From contig JBEBFY010000004.1 of the NCBI GenBank assembly GCA_040081715.1, positions 138,662 to 202,661 of the forward strand: DNA of 64,000 nucleotides, written 5' to 3'. This stretch comes from CANKJK01 sp040081715 (GTDB lineage Bacteria; Acidobacteriota; Vicinamibacteria; Vicinamibacterales; UBA2999). Positions 48,517 to 58,274 of the stretch are shown one piece after another. The notes below the pieces were generated by a model. That model had not been told where the DNA came from. It did no database searches and saw only the letters and a list, made by a program, of their open reading frames with translations. The position numbers were made by a program, and so were the translations under genes. How positions within the stretch are numbered: position 1 is the stretch's first letter; the number at the start of each line of letters is the position of its first letter.

Positions 48517-50223
48517 ATGGGTCGACAGGCATTGATTCGATACGCGGCGGCAGTTGCGCTGGTCGCCGCTGGAGCGCCAGGTCTGCAGGCGCAGGGCGGG
48601 GCCGCGCTCACCGGCACGGTGAGTTCGAGCCAGGAAGGCAAGATGGAGGGCGTGCTCGTCACCGCGCGCCTGGACGGCGCCAACTTCGACGTGACCGTGG
48701 TCAGCGATGCGCAGGGCAAGTACAGCTTCCCTCGCACGCACTTGAAGGGTGCCGGCAAGGCGACCATCAAGACCCGGGCCGTCGGCTTCGACCTCGCGAG
48801 CGCCAATACAGTGACGGTGGACGCGGGCAAGGCCGCCACGCTGGACCTGACACTCGACAAGGCGAAGGACCTGAGCAAGCAGCTCACGTCGACCGAGTGG
48901 CTGAACAGCATCGCGGGCACGGACGAGCAGAAATCCATGGTGCAGCGGCAGATTGAAAGCTGCACCTACTGCCACTCGATGGAGCGCATCGTGAAGTCGC
49001 GCCACAACGCCGAGCAGTTCATCCCGGTGATCAACCGGATGTTCCGGTACTACCCCGACGGCACCATGGCCGGCACCGAGGTGCCGCCCCGCGGCCGCGC
49101 CAAGTTCCATGAGAAGGAATCGGCGGACATGTTCGAGAAGATGCCGTCGTGGGGCTATGCGCCCGGCGTGAAGAAGCCGGACCTGGCGGCCTATCTCGCC
49201 ACCATCAACATGAGCGGCGGCAAGAGCCTGCCGACGGACCTGAAGACGCTGCCGCGCCCGAAGGGCAAGGCGACGAAGGTGATCGTCACGCAGTACGACA
49301 TGCCACGGAAGGACACCGTTCCTCACGACAGCGACGTCGATTCGAAGGGGAACGTCTGGTACACGGACCAGACCGACTACTTCCTCGGGAAGTTCGACGC
49401 GAAGACGGGCACGTTCAAGGAGTGGCCGCTCCCGAAGCCTGCCAAGCACACGGTGGGCGGTGGCAGCGACATCCAGCTCGATAACATGGATCGCCCCTGG
49501 TTCACGGTGACGCACGACAAGATCCCGGGTGAGTTCGGGATGATCGGGATGTTCGATCCGGCGACCGAGAAGTATGAGCATATCGACCTCGGCGAGGCGC
49601 GCTACTCGCAGTTCATCGCGAAGGCGAAGGACGGGCACCTCGTGCTGGGCGGCCTCAAGATCGACCCGGTGACGAAGAAGCTGGTCGATAAATTCGACTT
49701 CGCCAAGGCGCCGAACGACCCGGGCGGCACGCACATGGGCTACGAGCCGGCGATGGATTCCAAGGGCAATTGGTACATCACCGACTTCGGCGCCAGCTAC
49801 ATGATCCAGATCGAGGCCAAGACCAAGAAGGTCAACTGGATCAAGACGCCGACGGCGTTCTCTGAGCCACGCCGCGGCAAGATGGACGACCAGGACCGGC
49901 TGTGGTTCGCCGAGTACACGGCCGACAACATCGCGATGCTCGACGGCAAGACGCTGAAGATCACCGAGTGGCCCACCGGCATCAAGTGGGGGAGCCCCTA
50001 CACGGCCACCACACCCGACGCCAAGGGTCGCGTGTACGCGCCGGCCGGCTCCTCGGATCGCGTGTTCCGCCTCGACCCGAAGACCGGCGAAGTCGTCGGC
50101 TACCTGATGCCCACGCAGGACTTCGACGTCAAGCAGGCGACCATCGATCCGACCGACAAGAAGACGGTGTGGATGGCCAACGTCCGGAACGCGCGGATCG
50201 TCAAGCTTGAGGTCCTCGACTAG
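48517..50223 (+). CDS. Exported carboxypeptidase-regulatory/beta-propeller protein with haem motif (paralogue of the gene at 947)
   Basis: 568 residues. The ATG at 48517 follows AGGAGAGG and begins a signal peptide ending LQAQ; the frame is open for 450 bases upstream but is not coding there. Residues 29-115: carboxypeptidase-regulatory-like domain (LTGTVSSSQEGKMEGVLVTARLDGANFDVTVVSDAQGKYSFPR). Residues 149-153: CTYCH haem motif. Residues about 235-565: Vgb-like propeller (QYDMPRKDTVPHDSDVDSKGNVWYTDQ and repeats, ending PKTGEVVGYLMPTQDF). It aligns with the protein at 947-2668 along its whole length. Followed by a strong terminator and a TonB receptor gene. Confidence 0.82.
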   Translation: MGRQALIRYAAAVALVAAGAPGLQAQGGAALTGTVSSSQEGKMEGVLVTARLDGANFDVTVVSDAQGKYSFPRTHLKGAGKATIKTRAVGFDLASANTVTVDAGKAATLDLTLDKAKDLSKQLTSTEWLNSIAGTDEQKSMVQRQIESCTYCHSMERIVKSRHNAEQFIPVINRMFRYYPDGTMAGTEVPPRGRAKFHEKESADMFEKMPSWGYAPGVKKPDLAAYLATINMSGGKSLPTDLKTLPRPKGKATKVIVTQYDMPRKDTVPHDSDVDSKGNVWYTDQTDYFLGKFDAKTGTFKEWPLPKPAKHTVGGGSDIQLDNMDRPWFTVTHDKIPGEFGMIGMFDPATEKYEHIDLGEARYSQFIAKAKDGHLVLGGLKIDPVTKKLVDKFDFAKAPNDPGGTHMGYEPAMDSKGNWYITDFGASYMIQIEAKTKKVNWIKTPTAFSEPRRGKMDDQDRLWFAEYTADNIAMLDGKTLKITEWPTGIKWGSPYTATTPDAKGRVYAPAGSSDRVFRLDPKTGEVVGYLMPTQDFDVKQATIDPTDKKTVWMANVRNARIVKLEVLD

Positions 50224-50269
50224 CGCCGGCTGATCCGGAGTCTGGCCGCTCACCAGAGCGGTTCGGGAA

Positions 50270-50308
50270 GGGCGGGGCGCCGGTCTATCCGGCCCCGCCC
50301 TTTTTTTT
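50270..50308 (+). terminator. Rho-independent terminator
   Basis: GGGCGGGGC (50270-50278) pairs with GCCCCGCCC (50292-50300) across a 13-base loop and is followed by eight Ts. It lies 46 bases after the propeller gene stop and separates it from the TonB receptor gene. Confidence 0.9.
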
Positions 50309-50479
50309 CGCCGTTCTGATACTCAATCTACCGGGTTTCAGTGATGCCTCTGGCGGTGTCCCGGCGCCGTGGTACAGTCCGCGACACTTCAGTGGTGGCC
50401 GCCAGGGCCTCGGCGGTCTCCGCTGGGGCCCGAAGCGACAGACCCGTTGTGTGCAGATCGGTGTTGGAGGGGAGAACCA

Positions 50480-53400
50480 ATGCGAACAGGATGCGTTCGG
50501 CGGTGGGTGACCTCGGCGTGGGCGGCGGTCGGTGTACTCCTACTGGTGTCTCAGGTGGCGGCAGCCCAAAGCTCGGTGGCCGGCAGCATCGCCGGAACCG
50601 CAAAGGATGAGACCGGAGCTGCGTTGCCGGGTGTAACGGTCGAGGTGGCCAGTCCCGCCCTGATCGAGAAGGTGAGAAGCGCCGTCACGGACGGCCAGGG
50701 CAATTACAAGCTCACCGAGCTTCGCCCCGGGGTGTACAGCGTGTCGTTCACGCTGGCCGGATTCAGCGTCTACAAGCGCGAGGGCATCGAGCTCAGCGTC
50801 GGCTTCACCGCCCCTGTCAATGCCGTGCTGAAAGTGGGCTCCCTTGAGGAGACAATCACGGTGACGGGCGCCGCACCGGTGGTCGACGTCCAGAACACGC
50901 GCACCCAGCAGGTACTGAAGTCCGCCGTGCTCGACGCGCTGCCGTCATCCCAGCGCGACACGGTGGCCCTGGCCGCCCTGACGCTCGGTGCGATGCCGTC
51001 GAGCGCCGGTCGCAACGACGTCGGTGGCGACCGCGGTGAACGCAGCACCGGCATTGCCATTCACGGAAGCCGGGGCGACGACGGCCGCCTCAACTACGAA
51101 GGCATGAACACGAACGTGTTCTACGGTGGTGGCGGCGGCCAGCAGCGCACCTACAAGTTCAACACCGTGATGGTGGCCGAGACCGTGGTCGACACCGGCG
51201 GCAATTCCCCCGACTCAGACACCGGCGGCGGCAACGTCAACATGGTGCCCAAGGAAGGCGGTAACAACTTCAGCCTGTACGGCAATGCGAACTACACGAG
51301 CAAGGGGCTGGCGTCCGGCAAGGTGCCCGACAGTCTCATCGCCCGCGGCAGCGCGCCCGAGCAGAACAGCATGAAGCAGGTGTGGGACTTCGGCGCAGGC
51401 GTCGGCGGCCCGGTCGTCAAGGACAAGCTCTGGTTCTACTCGGGCCATCGTGTGTGGGGCAGCCAGAGCTACCTGGGCAACAACTACTTCAACAAGTCGA
51501 CGAACTTCTACAGCTACGTCCCTGACCTGAGCCGTCCCGCCTATGTGGACATCTGGACACGGGACTTCGGCGGACGCCTGACCTGGCAGATGACCTCGAA
51601 GCAGAAGCTCTCGTTCGAGAGCCACTATCAGCAGTCGTGCGGCTGCTGGGAAGGCCTGGGCGCCACATCGGCCCCCGAAGCTACGTCCGCTTTCGTGTAC
51701 ACGCCGCACATCCTCACGCAGGCGACCTACACGAATCCTGTGACCAACAAGCTGCTGGTGCAGGCTGGTGCGTCGCTGATGCGCGCGCAGGTGCAGTTCA
51801 CCAGCAAGGGTGGGGTGGATGTGCCCGGCCGGCTGACCGTGACCGACTTCAACCTCCCCGGCGTTGGCTTTTACACCTGGGGCGGCGTCGCCCAGCAGTT
51901 CTTCCCGGTCATCTTCGACGACGGGGATCCACAGCGGCAGGACAATTTCAACTGGCGTGTCGCCGCTTCCTACATCACGGGCTCGCATGCTTTCAAGTTC
52001 GGCACGCAGGGACTGCGCGGCACGTTCAACACGCGTGGCCATGCCAATAACGGTGCGGGCGAAGAGATCGGCTACTCCCTGAATCTGTTCAGCGGGTTCC
52101 CGATCCAGGTGGTGCAGTACGCCTCGCCCTTTATGGCCAACGGGCGCATCAATTCGCGGGCGCTGTATGCATCGGACCAGTGGACGGTCAGCAAACTCAC
52201 GGTGAACGCTGGCCTGCGTTACGACCACTTCAACGCCGGCACGCTGCCCATCGACGTCCCCGCGGGTCCATTCATCGAGGCCCGGCGCTACGACGCGAAG
52301 AAGGACATCCCGAACTACAGTGACATCACGTGGCGCTTCGGGGCGGCCTACGACCTGTTTGGCAACGGCAAGACGGCCCTCCGTGCCTCGTATGGGAAGT
52401 ATCTCGTGGGCATGGGTGGTCAGCAGTTGATGAGCCTGGCGCCGTCCAACTCCATCATCTCGACGACCAGCCGCCCGTGGTTCGACGCCAACCAGAACTA
52501 CGTGCCAGACTGCACGCTCACGAACCTGGGCGCCAACGGCGAGTGCGGCCCCATCGCGAACCCCGGCTTCGGCGTGCCGTTCACCGCGTTCGAGTGGGAC
52601 GATGGCGCGCGGGAAGGCTGGGGCAAGCGCGAGTACAACAATCAGTGGTCGATCTCGATGCAGCAGGAACTGGCGGCCGGGTTCGGTGTGCAGGGCGGGT
52701 TCTACCATACGTCGTTCCACAACAGCCAGATAGCCGTCAACACGGCGCTCGGGGCGTCCGCGTTCAATAGCTACTGCGTGACGGCCCCCACGGACTCGCG
52801 TCTTGGGCCGGCGAGCGGCTCGCAGGTGTGCGGCAACATCGACCAGACGTTCGCCACCAAGTCCGTGCTGCCGACGACGGTGTGGTATCGCGTGGAGGAT
52901 GCACCCATCCCCGGCCTCTCGGGTGCGCGCACGGAGGTCTACAACGGCGCGGACTTCTCCATGAACTGGCGGTTCAAGGGGAGTGGGCTGCTGTCGGGTG
53001 GCTTGTCGCTCGGCAAGACCGTCACGGACACGTGCTTCGCGAACGGCTTCCCGCAGATCGCGGGGACGATTGCCGCCGGCAGCGTGGCAGCGCTTCCGAT
53101 TCGCGATGCGAAGTACTGCACCAACAAGGCGCAGAGCCTCTGGAACGGCATCGGCTCGCAGGTGAAGTTCCAGGTGGTGTATCCGTTGCCCTACGACTTT
53201 GTCATCGCGGCCACCGTCAAGCACCTGCCCGGCATCCCGCAGGGTGGCACGGTGACGTATACCAATGCCGCGGTGGCAGCGTCGCTGGGTCGGAACCTCG
53301 TCTCATGCGCGGCCGCGACGGGCGCCTGCTCGAACACGGTCAACATCAACGTCGTCCAACCGGGCACCTTGTTTGACGACCGGCTGAACCAGGTGGATCT

Positions 53401-53614
53401 CCGCGGCACGCGGCGGTTCAAGGTGGGCGGTGCCAGGCTCCAGGGTGTGGTGGAGCTGTATAACGCGCTCAACATGCGCGTGGCGCAGGCCAACACCGAG
53501 ACCTGGGGTGCGGTGACCGCCCCGGGTGTCGCGGCTCCCGGGAGCACCTTCCTCCGGCCCTCGCTGTTCCTGGGTGGCCGGCTGCTGAAGTTCGGCGTGC
53601 AGGTCGATTTCTAG
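50480..53614 (+). CDS. TonB-dependent receptor, Oar-like, with carboxypeptidase-regulatory-like domain
   Basis: 1044 residues from the ATG at 50480 behind GGAGGGGAGA. Signal peptide through VSQVAAAQ. Carboxypeptidase-regulatory-like domain at about 32-115 (SIAGTAKDETGAALPGVTVEVASPALIEKVRSAVTDGQGNYKLTELRPGVYSVSFTLAGF), a plug (ETITVTGAAPVVDVQNTRTQQVLKSAVLDALPSSQRD ... GGNVNMVPKEGGNNFSLYGNANY), and a barrel ending LLKFGVQVDF with terminal Phe. Several Cys pairs lie in predicted extracellular loops (SCGCWEG, VPDCTLTNLGANGECG, SCAAATGACS), suggesting disulfide-stabilised loops. Ligand unknown; the upstream haem-motif propeller protein may act on the same substrate. Confidence 0.93.
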   Translation: MRTGCVRRWVTSAWAAVGVLLLVSQVAAAQSSVAGSIAGTAKDETGAALPGVTVEVASPALIEKVRSAVTDGQGNYKLTELRPGVYSVSFTLAGFSVYKREGIELSVGFTAPVNAVLKVGSLEETITVTGAAPVVDVQNTRTQQVLKSAVLDALPSSQRDTVALAALTLGAMPSSAGRNDVGGDRGERSTGIAIHGSRGDDGRLNYEGMNTNVFYGGGGGQQRTYKFNTVMVAETVVDTGGNSPDSDTGGGNVNMVPKEGGNNFSLYGNANYTSKGLASGKVPDSLIARGSAPEQNSMKQVWDFGAGVGGPVVKDKLWFYSGHRVWGSQSYLGNNYFNKSTNFYSYVPDLSRPAYVDIWTRDFGGRLTWQMTSKQKLSFESHYQQSCGCWEGLGATSAPEATSAFVYTPHILTQATYTNPVTNKLLVQAGASLMRAQVQFTSKGGVDVPGRLTVTDFNLPGVGFYTWGGVAQQFFPVIFDDGDPQRQDNFNWRVAASYITGSHAFKFGTQGLRGTFNTRGHANNGAGEEIGYSLNLFSGFPIQVVQYASPFMANGRINSRALYASDQWTVSKLTVNAGLRYDHFNAGTLPIDVPAGPFIEARRYDAKKDIPNYSDITWRFGAAYDLFGNGKTALRASYGKYLVGMGGQQLMSLAPSNSIISTTSRPWFDANQNYVPDCTLTNLGANGECGPIANPGFGVPFTAFEWDDGAREGWGKREYNNQWSISMQQELAAGFGVQGGFYHTSFHNSQIAVNTALGASAFNSYCVTAPTDSRLGPASGSQVCGNIDQTFATKSVLPTTVWYRVEDAPIPGLSGARTEVYNGADFSMNWRFKGSGLLSGGLSLGKTVTDTCFANGFPQIAGTIAAGSVAALPIRDAKYCTNKAQSLWNGIGSQVKFQVVYPLPYDFVIAATVKHLPGIPQGGTVTYTNAAVAASLGRNLVSCAAATGACSNTVNINVVQPGTLFDDRLNQVDLRGTRRFKVGGARLQGVVELYNALNMRVAQANTETWGAVTAPGVAAPGSTFLRPSLFLGGRLLKFGVQVDF

Positions 53615-53624
53615 TCACGGTGTC

Positions 53625-53657
53625 GGGGCGGCACGGGCTCAGGGCCTGTGCCGCCCC
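53625..53657 (+). terminator. Long hairpin after the TonB receptor gene
   Basis: GGGGCGGCAC / GTGCCGCCCC pair perfectly and the stem can extend inward by four more pairs including one G-T. The following bases are C-rich with only a short T run, so this may be a terminator of modest strength. It starts 10 bases after the stop codon. Confidence 0.6.
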
Positions 53658-53747
53658 CCGCTTTGCGCCGCTCCGCCCGGAGCGCGTATTCTGGGGGCTC
53701 TTCTTTCTGAACCCCGCCCCACGTCCGCTTTCGATTCTCACCTATCC

Positions 53748-56063
53748 GTGTCCATCAACCTACGCATTGCCCAGGAACTGCAGGTCCGTCTGCCGCAGGT
53801 CGACGCCGCCGTGGCCCTGCTCGACGACAAGTCCACCGTCCCCTTCATCGCCCGTTACCGGAAGGAAGCCACTGGTGGCCTCGACGACACCCAGTTGCGC
53901 CTGCTTGAGGAGCGGCTGGGCTATCTCCGTGAACTGGAGGACCGCCGTGCCGCAGTGCTGAAGAGCATCGAGGAGCAGGGCAAGCTCACCCTGGAACTGG
54001 CCAAGGCTGTGAATGAGGCGGAGACGAAGGCGCGCCTCGAAGACCTCTACGCGCCCTACAAGGTGAAGCGCCGCACCAAGGCGCAGATCGCGCGTGAAGC
54101 CGGCCTGGAGCCGCTGGCCCAGCGGCTGCTCGATGACCCGTCGCTCGTGCCTGAGCAGGTGGCGGCCGGTTTCGTGGATGCGGAGAAGGGCGTGCCCGAT
54201 GCTGGCGCCGCCCTCGAAGGCGCACGCTGGATCCTGATGGAGCGCTTCTCGGAAGACGCCGAGCTGGTGGGCGGCTTGCGGGAGCTGGTCTGGCAGAAGG
54301 GCGAATGGAAGAGCGTGGTCGTGGCCGGCAAGGAGGAGGAGGGCGCCAAGTTCTCCGACTACTTCAATGCCTCCGAGGCCCTCAACCGGATCCCATCCCA
54401 TCGAGTGCTCGCGTTGTTGCGCGGCCGACACGAGGGCGTGTTGCGACTGGCCCTGACCATGCCCGAGGAGGTAGGGCCGGGGCCTGGCGAGGCCGAACGC
54501 CGCATCGCGGGCCGGGCAGGCATCGTGCCGCGGGGTGGAGCCGTCGACGCCTGGCTCGCCGAGACAGTTCGCTGGACGTGGAAGATCAAGCTGCTGACGC
54601 AGCTCGAGTCCGACATGGAGCAGCGGCTGCGCGAGAGCGCGGAGGCCGAGGCCATCCGCGTGTTCGGCCAGAACCTGCGCGACCTGCTGCTGGCACCGCC
54701 CGCCGGCCAGCGCGTGACCATGGGGCTCGACCCCGGGATCCGGACCGGCGTGAAGGTGGCGGTGGTGGACGGCACCGGGAAGCTGCTCGATACCGCCACG
54801 GTCTACCCGCACCAGCCCCGGAGCGACTGGGACGGGGCGCTGCGGACGGTTGGCACCCTCTGCCGGACGCACGGCGTGCAGCTCATCTCCATCGGCAACG
54901 GCACCGCGTCGCGCGAGACGGACAAGCTGGCGGCCGACGTGATGAAGGCGCACAGCGACCTGCCGCTCACCAAGGTGGTGGTCTCCGAAGCCGGCGCGTC
55001 CGTGTACTCCGCCTCGGAGCTCGGCGCGCAGGAGTTCCCGAACCTTGACGTGTCGCTTCGCGGCGCCGTGTCCATCGCCCGCCGGTTGCAGGACCCGCTG
55101 GCCGAGCTGGTGCGGATCGACCCCAAGGCCATCGGCGTGGGGCAGTACCAGCACGACGTGAGCCAGGTGCAGCTCGCGCGCAAGCTGGACGCGGTGGTGG
55201 AGGACTGCGTGAACGCGGTCGGCGCGGATGTGAACACCGCGTCGGCGCCGCTGCTCTCGCGCATCTCAGGCCTGACTGGCTCACTCGCGAAGAACATCGT
55301 GGCGTATCGGGACGAGCACGGTGCCTTCCGAACGCGGCAGCAACTGCTCAAGGTGCCGCGCCTGGGCGAGCGGACGTTCCAGCAGGCGGCCGGCTTTCTC
55401 CGCGTCATGAGCGGAGACAATCCGCTGGACGGCTCGGCCGTGCACCCCGAGGCCTACCCCGTGGTGGAGCGTATCGTCGCGACCACTGGGTTGCCGGTGC
55501 GTGAGCTGGTGGGGAAGATCGCTGTGCTGCGGACGCTCAAGCCCGAGGACTTCGCCGACACCCGGTTCGGTGTGCCGACCGTGAAGGACATCCTGCTGGA
55601 ACTGGAGAAGCCGGGGCGCGACCCGCGCCCGGAGTTCCGGACTGCATCGTTCAAGGACGGGGTGGAGGCGCTCTCGGACCTGCAGCCCGGCATGGTGCTC
55701 GAGGGTGTGGTGACCAATGTGGCTAACTTCGGCGCGTTCGTCGACATCGGCGTGCACCAGGACGGCATGGTGCACGTGTCGCAGTTGGCGGACCGGTTCG
55801 TGAAGGACCCGCGCGAGGTGGTGAAGGCCGGCGACATCGTGAAGGTGAAGGTGGTCGAGGTGGACCTGAAGCGCCGCCGCGTGGCCCTGACCATGCGGCT
55901 GAGCGAGACACCGCGTCCGCAGCAGGGGAGCGGCACGCCGGAGAAGCGAGATAGCAAGGGCGGTGAGAGTCGTGGCCCTGGCGGACATCGTCCTCCAGTC
56001 CCCCGGCCCGCACCAGTAGCATCCACGGCGATGGCCGCGGCGTTCGGCAAGCTGCGGGACTGA
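53748..56063 (+). CDS. tex: Tex-family RNA-binding transcription accessory protein
   Basis: 771 residues from a GTG at 53748. Tex N-terminal helical domain (VSINLRIAQELQVRLPQVDAAVALLDDKSTVPFIARYRKEATGGLDDTQLRLLEERL), a YqgF-like fold (VTMGLDPGIRTGVKVAVVDGTGKLLDTATVYPHQP), helix-hairpin-helix segment (ASAPLLSRISGLTGSLAKNIVAYRDEHGAFRTRQQLLKVPRLGERTFQQAAGFLRV) and a C-terminal S1 RNA-binding domain near 644-714 (LQPGMVLEGVVTNVANFGAFVDIGVHQDGMVHVSQLADRF). It is the conserved Tex/Spt6-like protein involved in transcription and translation fidelity. A low-complexity tail follows S1. Confidence 0.97.
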   Translation: MSINLRIAQELQVRLPQVDAAVALLDDKSTVPFIARYRKEATGGLDDTQLRLLEERLGYLRELEDRRAAVLKSIEEQGKLTLELAKAVNEAETKARLEDLYAPYKVKRRTKAQIAREAGLEPLAQRLLDDPSLVPEQVAAGFVDAEKGVPDAGAALEGARWILMERFSEDAELVGGLRELVWQKGEWKSVVVAGKEEEGAKFSDYFNASEALNRIPSHRVLALLRGRHEGVLRLALTMPEEVGPGPGEAERRIAGRAGIVPRGGAVDAWLAETVRWTWKIKLLTQLESDMEQRLRESAEAEAIRVFGQNLRDLLLAPPAGQRVTMGLDPGIRTGVKVAVVDGTGKLLDTATVYPHQPRSDWDGALRTVGTLCRTHGVQLISIGNGTASRETDKLAADVMKAHSDLPLTKVVVSEAGASVYSASELGAQEFPNLDVSLRGAVSIARRLQDPLAELVRIDPKAIGVGQYQHDVSQVQLARKLDAVVEDCVNAVGADVNTASAPLLSRISGLTGSLAKNIVAYRDEHGAFRTRQQLLKVPRLGERTFQQAAGFLRVMSGDNPLDGSAVHPEAYPVVERIVATTGLPVRELVGKIAVLRTLKPEDFADTRFGVPTVKDILLELEKPGRDPRPEFRTASFKDGVEALSDLQPGMVLEGVVTNVANFGAFVDIGVHQDGMVHVSQLADRFVKDPREVVKAGDIVKVKVVEVDLKRRRVALTMRLSETPRPQQGSGTPEKRDSKGGESRGPGGHRPPVPRPAPVASTAMAAAFGKLRD

Positions 56064-56092
56064 GCCTCGGTTCCTGGGGCAGAATCGTCTCT

Positions 56093-56875
56093 GTGGTACT
56101 ACGCGCGTCGCTCGCTGAGGCGGCAGTCGGACACCGTCAGCGATGGACCCTTGCGCTCCTGCTGGTGGGCGTCCCCGCGGCCTGCTGGGTGTGGGTCCTT
56201 GCCATGGGGCGGGATATGTACGGTCCCATGACCGGCTGGTCAGCCTGGATGATGACCGCGACGTGGGACGGCCCCTATCTGCTCCTGCTCTGGGCGATGT
56301 GGGCGGCCATGATGGCGGGCATGATGCTTCCGTCCGCTGCCCCTTTCGTGCTGCTGTACGCCCATGCCGCGCGAATGCGGTCGGACGCCAGGCGCGCAAT
56401 CGCCCAGGTCTACGGCCTCGCCTGGGGATACGTGCTCGTGTGGGCGCTCTTCAGCGCCGGAGCCACGGCGCTGCAGCGCGTCCTCGCGGCCTCACGGCTC
56501 CTGACGCCCATGATGGAGCCGGCCACGCCTGCAGCCGCGGCCGGGCTGCTGTTGCTTGCCGGCCTGTATCAGCTGACGCCGTTCAAGCAGGCGTGCCTGC
56601 GTTCGTGCCGTACCCCCATCTTGCTCCTGGGTTCGCGCTGGCGCGATGGCGTGGCGGGAGCTGTGCGGATGGGCCTGGAACACGGCGCGTATTGCCTGGG
56701 CTGCTGTTGGGCCCTAATGCTGCTGCTCTTCGCAGGCGGTGTGATGAATCTCGTCGTGGTGGCGGCGCTGACGATCTGGGTGGCGGTGGAGAAGCTGGCC
56801 CCCTTCGGGGAGCAGAGCGCGCGCATCAGCGGCGCCCTGCTGCTCGTGGCCTCAGGCTGGATGTTCTTCCGATAG
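56093..56875 (+). CDS. DUF2182 membrane protein (predicted metal-binding)
   Basis: 260 residues with about seven membrane segments. Typical family features are WDGPYLLLLWAMWAAMMAGMMLPSAAPFVLLYAHAAR, the Met-rich AMMAGMMLPSAAP helix, the PFKQACLRSCRTP loop, and GLEHGAYCLGCCWALMLLLFAGGVMNLVVVAALTIWVAVEKLAP with its CLGCCW motif. Predicted to handle a metal, probably copper or another soft metal (inference from Met/Cys/His content). It faces the DUF1326 gene tail to tail with four bases between; DUF2182 and DUF1326 commonly occur together, usually co-directionally. Confidence 0.92.
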   Translation: MVLRASLAEAAVGHRQRWTLALLLVGVPAACWVWVLAMGRDMYGPMTGWSAWMMTATWDGPYLLLLWAMWAAMMAGMMLPSAAPFVLLYAHAARMRSDARRAIAQVYGLAWGYVLVWALFSAGATALQRVLAASRLLTPMMEPATPAAAAGLLLLAGLYQLTPFKQACLRSCRTPILLLGSRWRDGVAGAVRMGLEHGAYCLGCCWALMLLLFAGGVMNLVVVAALTIWVAVEKLAPFGEQSARISGALLLVASGWMFFR

Positions 56876-56879
56876 GCGA

Positions 56880-57521
56880 CTAGGCGGCTGCCGCGGTTGC
56901 GACGTTGGTCCAGTCGAACTCGTAGAGGATCCAGTTGGTCTTTGCGAAGGACAGATCGAGCGGGCCCGACTTGGCCGTAAACGTCCCTGCGCCACACTGA
57001 CCGCGAGTCCAGATGAAACCATCGGGAAGGTCGATGTGTGCCTGATGCTCGTCGCCCGTAACGGGGTTCTTGAAGGTATCGCCCCGTCCCTCCGCCAAGC
57101 CATCGACGCGGAACGTGCTCTTGACCCCATCGCCCTCGATCGTGATGCGGGCCTTCTCAAGGCCGACGACGGAGAAGGTCGTGCCGAGAATCTCCCACGG
57201 CATCCCGCCGAGCTGCCCCGTGAAGATCTGCGACAGGGCAGCGATCTGCGCATCGGTCGTGGCCGGTTCTACGATGAACACGCACTGGCCGTTGCCCTCG
57301 TGAATGGCCTTGGGCCACGCCAGGATGGCCGCGCACTTCAGCCCGGAAAGATCGACCGTGCCGCACGTGCCGCCGGTGATGTCCATCCCGACCAGGGCCC
57401 GGCAGCTCCCGTCCTTCGAATTCGGAAAGCCGCCGAAGTTGCAGCCGCATCCGAAGTCGCAATTGCAGAACTCATAGCCCGTCCCACGCAGATGCCACGC
57501 CGTTGTGTGCGTCGTTGCCAT
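56880..57521 (-). CDS. DUF1326 protein
   Basis: 213 residues on the minus strand. TGYEFCNCDFGCGCNFGGFPNSKDGSCRALVGMDITGGTCGTVDLSG contains the family's CNCxxxCxC(N/P) cysteine cluster, which looks like a metal site. The rest is beta-rich (GVKSTFRVDGLAEGRGDTFKNPVTGDEHQAHIDLPDGFIWTRGQCGAGTFTA). No signal peptide is seen. The function is unknown; co-occurrence with DUF2182 suggests a joint role in metal handling. The upstream gene greB is also on the minus strand. Confidence 0.92.
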   Translation of the reverse strand: MATTHTTAWHLRGTGYEFCNCDFGCGCNFGGFPNSKDGSCRALVGMDITGGTCGTVDLSGLKCAAILAWPKAIHEGNGQCVFIVEPATTDAQIAALSQIFTGQLGGMPWEILGTTFSVVGLEKARITIEGDGVKSTFRVDGLAEGRGDTFKNPVTGDEHQAHIDLPDGFIWTRGQCGAGTFTAKSGPLDLSFAKTNWILYEFDWTNVATAAAA

Positions 57522-57584
57522 TCGTGCCTCCTCTGGGAGGCTGACTCTAGCACCGTTGCCACGGAGGAAGCCAAGCCACGTGGC

Positions 57585-58187
57585 CTAGCCGCCGGCCCGG
57601 GCGTGCAGCGCGGACTCGGCGCCAGGTGGTTCAATAAAGGGCTCCATCGGAATGCGCTCATAGCGCACGTCAAGAATCTCAAGTTGCTCGGTCGCACCAG
57701 GCGCCCGAAGCGTCACGACGTCGCCGGGGCCGGCCTTTGTCAGCGCCCGCGCCAGGGGTGACATCCAACTGATCTGGTGGCGATCGAGATCGACCTCGTC
57801 GAGGCCGACAATGCTCACCATCCGTTCCGTGCCATCCCTGTTGGCGTAGCGCACGGTCGCCCCGAAGAAGACCCGCTCTGCCGACCACCCACTTCTTGGG
57901 GCTTCCGGATCCACGACTTCGGCGGCATCGATACGTTTACCGAGAAAGCGGATCCGCCGATCGATTTCCCGCAGCCGCTTCTTGCCGTACTGATAGTCCG
58001 CGTTCTCACTGCGGTCGCCATTACCCGCCGCCCAGGCCACGACCTGGGTCATGGCCGGTCGTTCCTTGAACAGGAGAAACCGGTGCTCGTCCTTGAGCCG
58101 CTGCAGGCCGAGCGGCGTGATGTAGTTCTTGAGCCTCACGAGCGGGGGCGCGTCGGGCCTGGGTTCCCTGGTGAATGCCTTGCGCAT
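57585..58187 (-). CDS. greB: GreB-type transcription elongation factor
   Basis: 200 residues from the ATG at 58187 on the minus strand; the upstream open frame has no GreB-like content. N-terminal coiled coil: NYITPLGLQRLKDEHRFLLFKERPAMTQVVAWAAGNGDRSENADYQYGKKRLREIDRRIRFLGKRIDAAEVV with the acidic tip DRSENADYQ typical of GreB. The C-terminal FKBP-like domain follows (VFFGATVRYANRDGTERMVSIVGLDEVDLDRHQISWMSPLARALTKAGPGDVVTLRAPGATEQLEILDVRY). It rescues backtracked RNA polymerase by stimulating transcript cleavage. About 30 residues longer than usual at the C-terminus (MEPFIEPPGAESALHARAGG). Confidence 0.93.
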   Translation of the reverse strand: MRKAFTREPRPDAPPLVRLKNYITPLGLQRLKDEHRFLLFKERPAMTQVVAWAAGNGDRSENADYQYGKKRLREIDRRIRFLGKRIDAAEVVDPEAPRSGWSAERVFFGATVRYANRDGTERMVSIVGLDEVDLDRHQISWMSPLARALTKAGPGDVVTLRAPGATEQLEILDVRYERIPMEPFIEPPGAESALHARAGG

Positions 58188-58274
58188 GGGGCTTAGCCCA
58201 TTCAACCATGAGTGTCTGGCCAGGGCGGCGTTACTCATGGCGTGCCGGGGCGTCCGGCAGTTCTTGCAGTTGCC

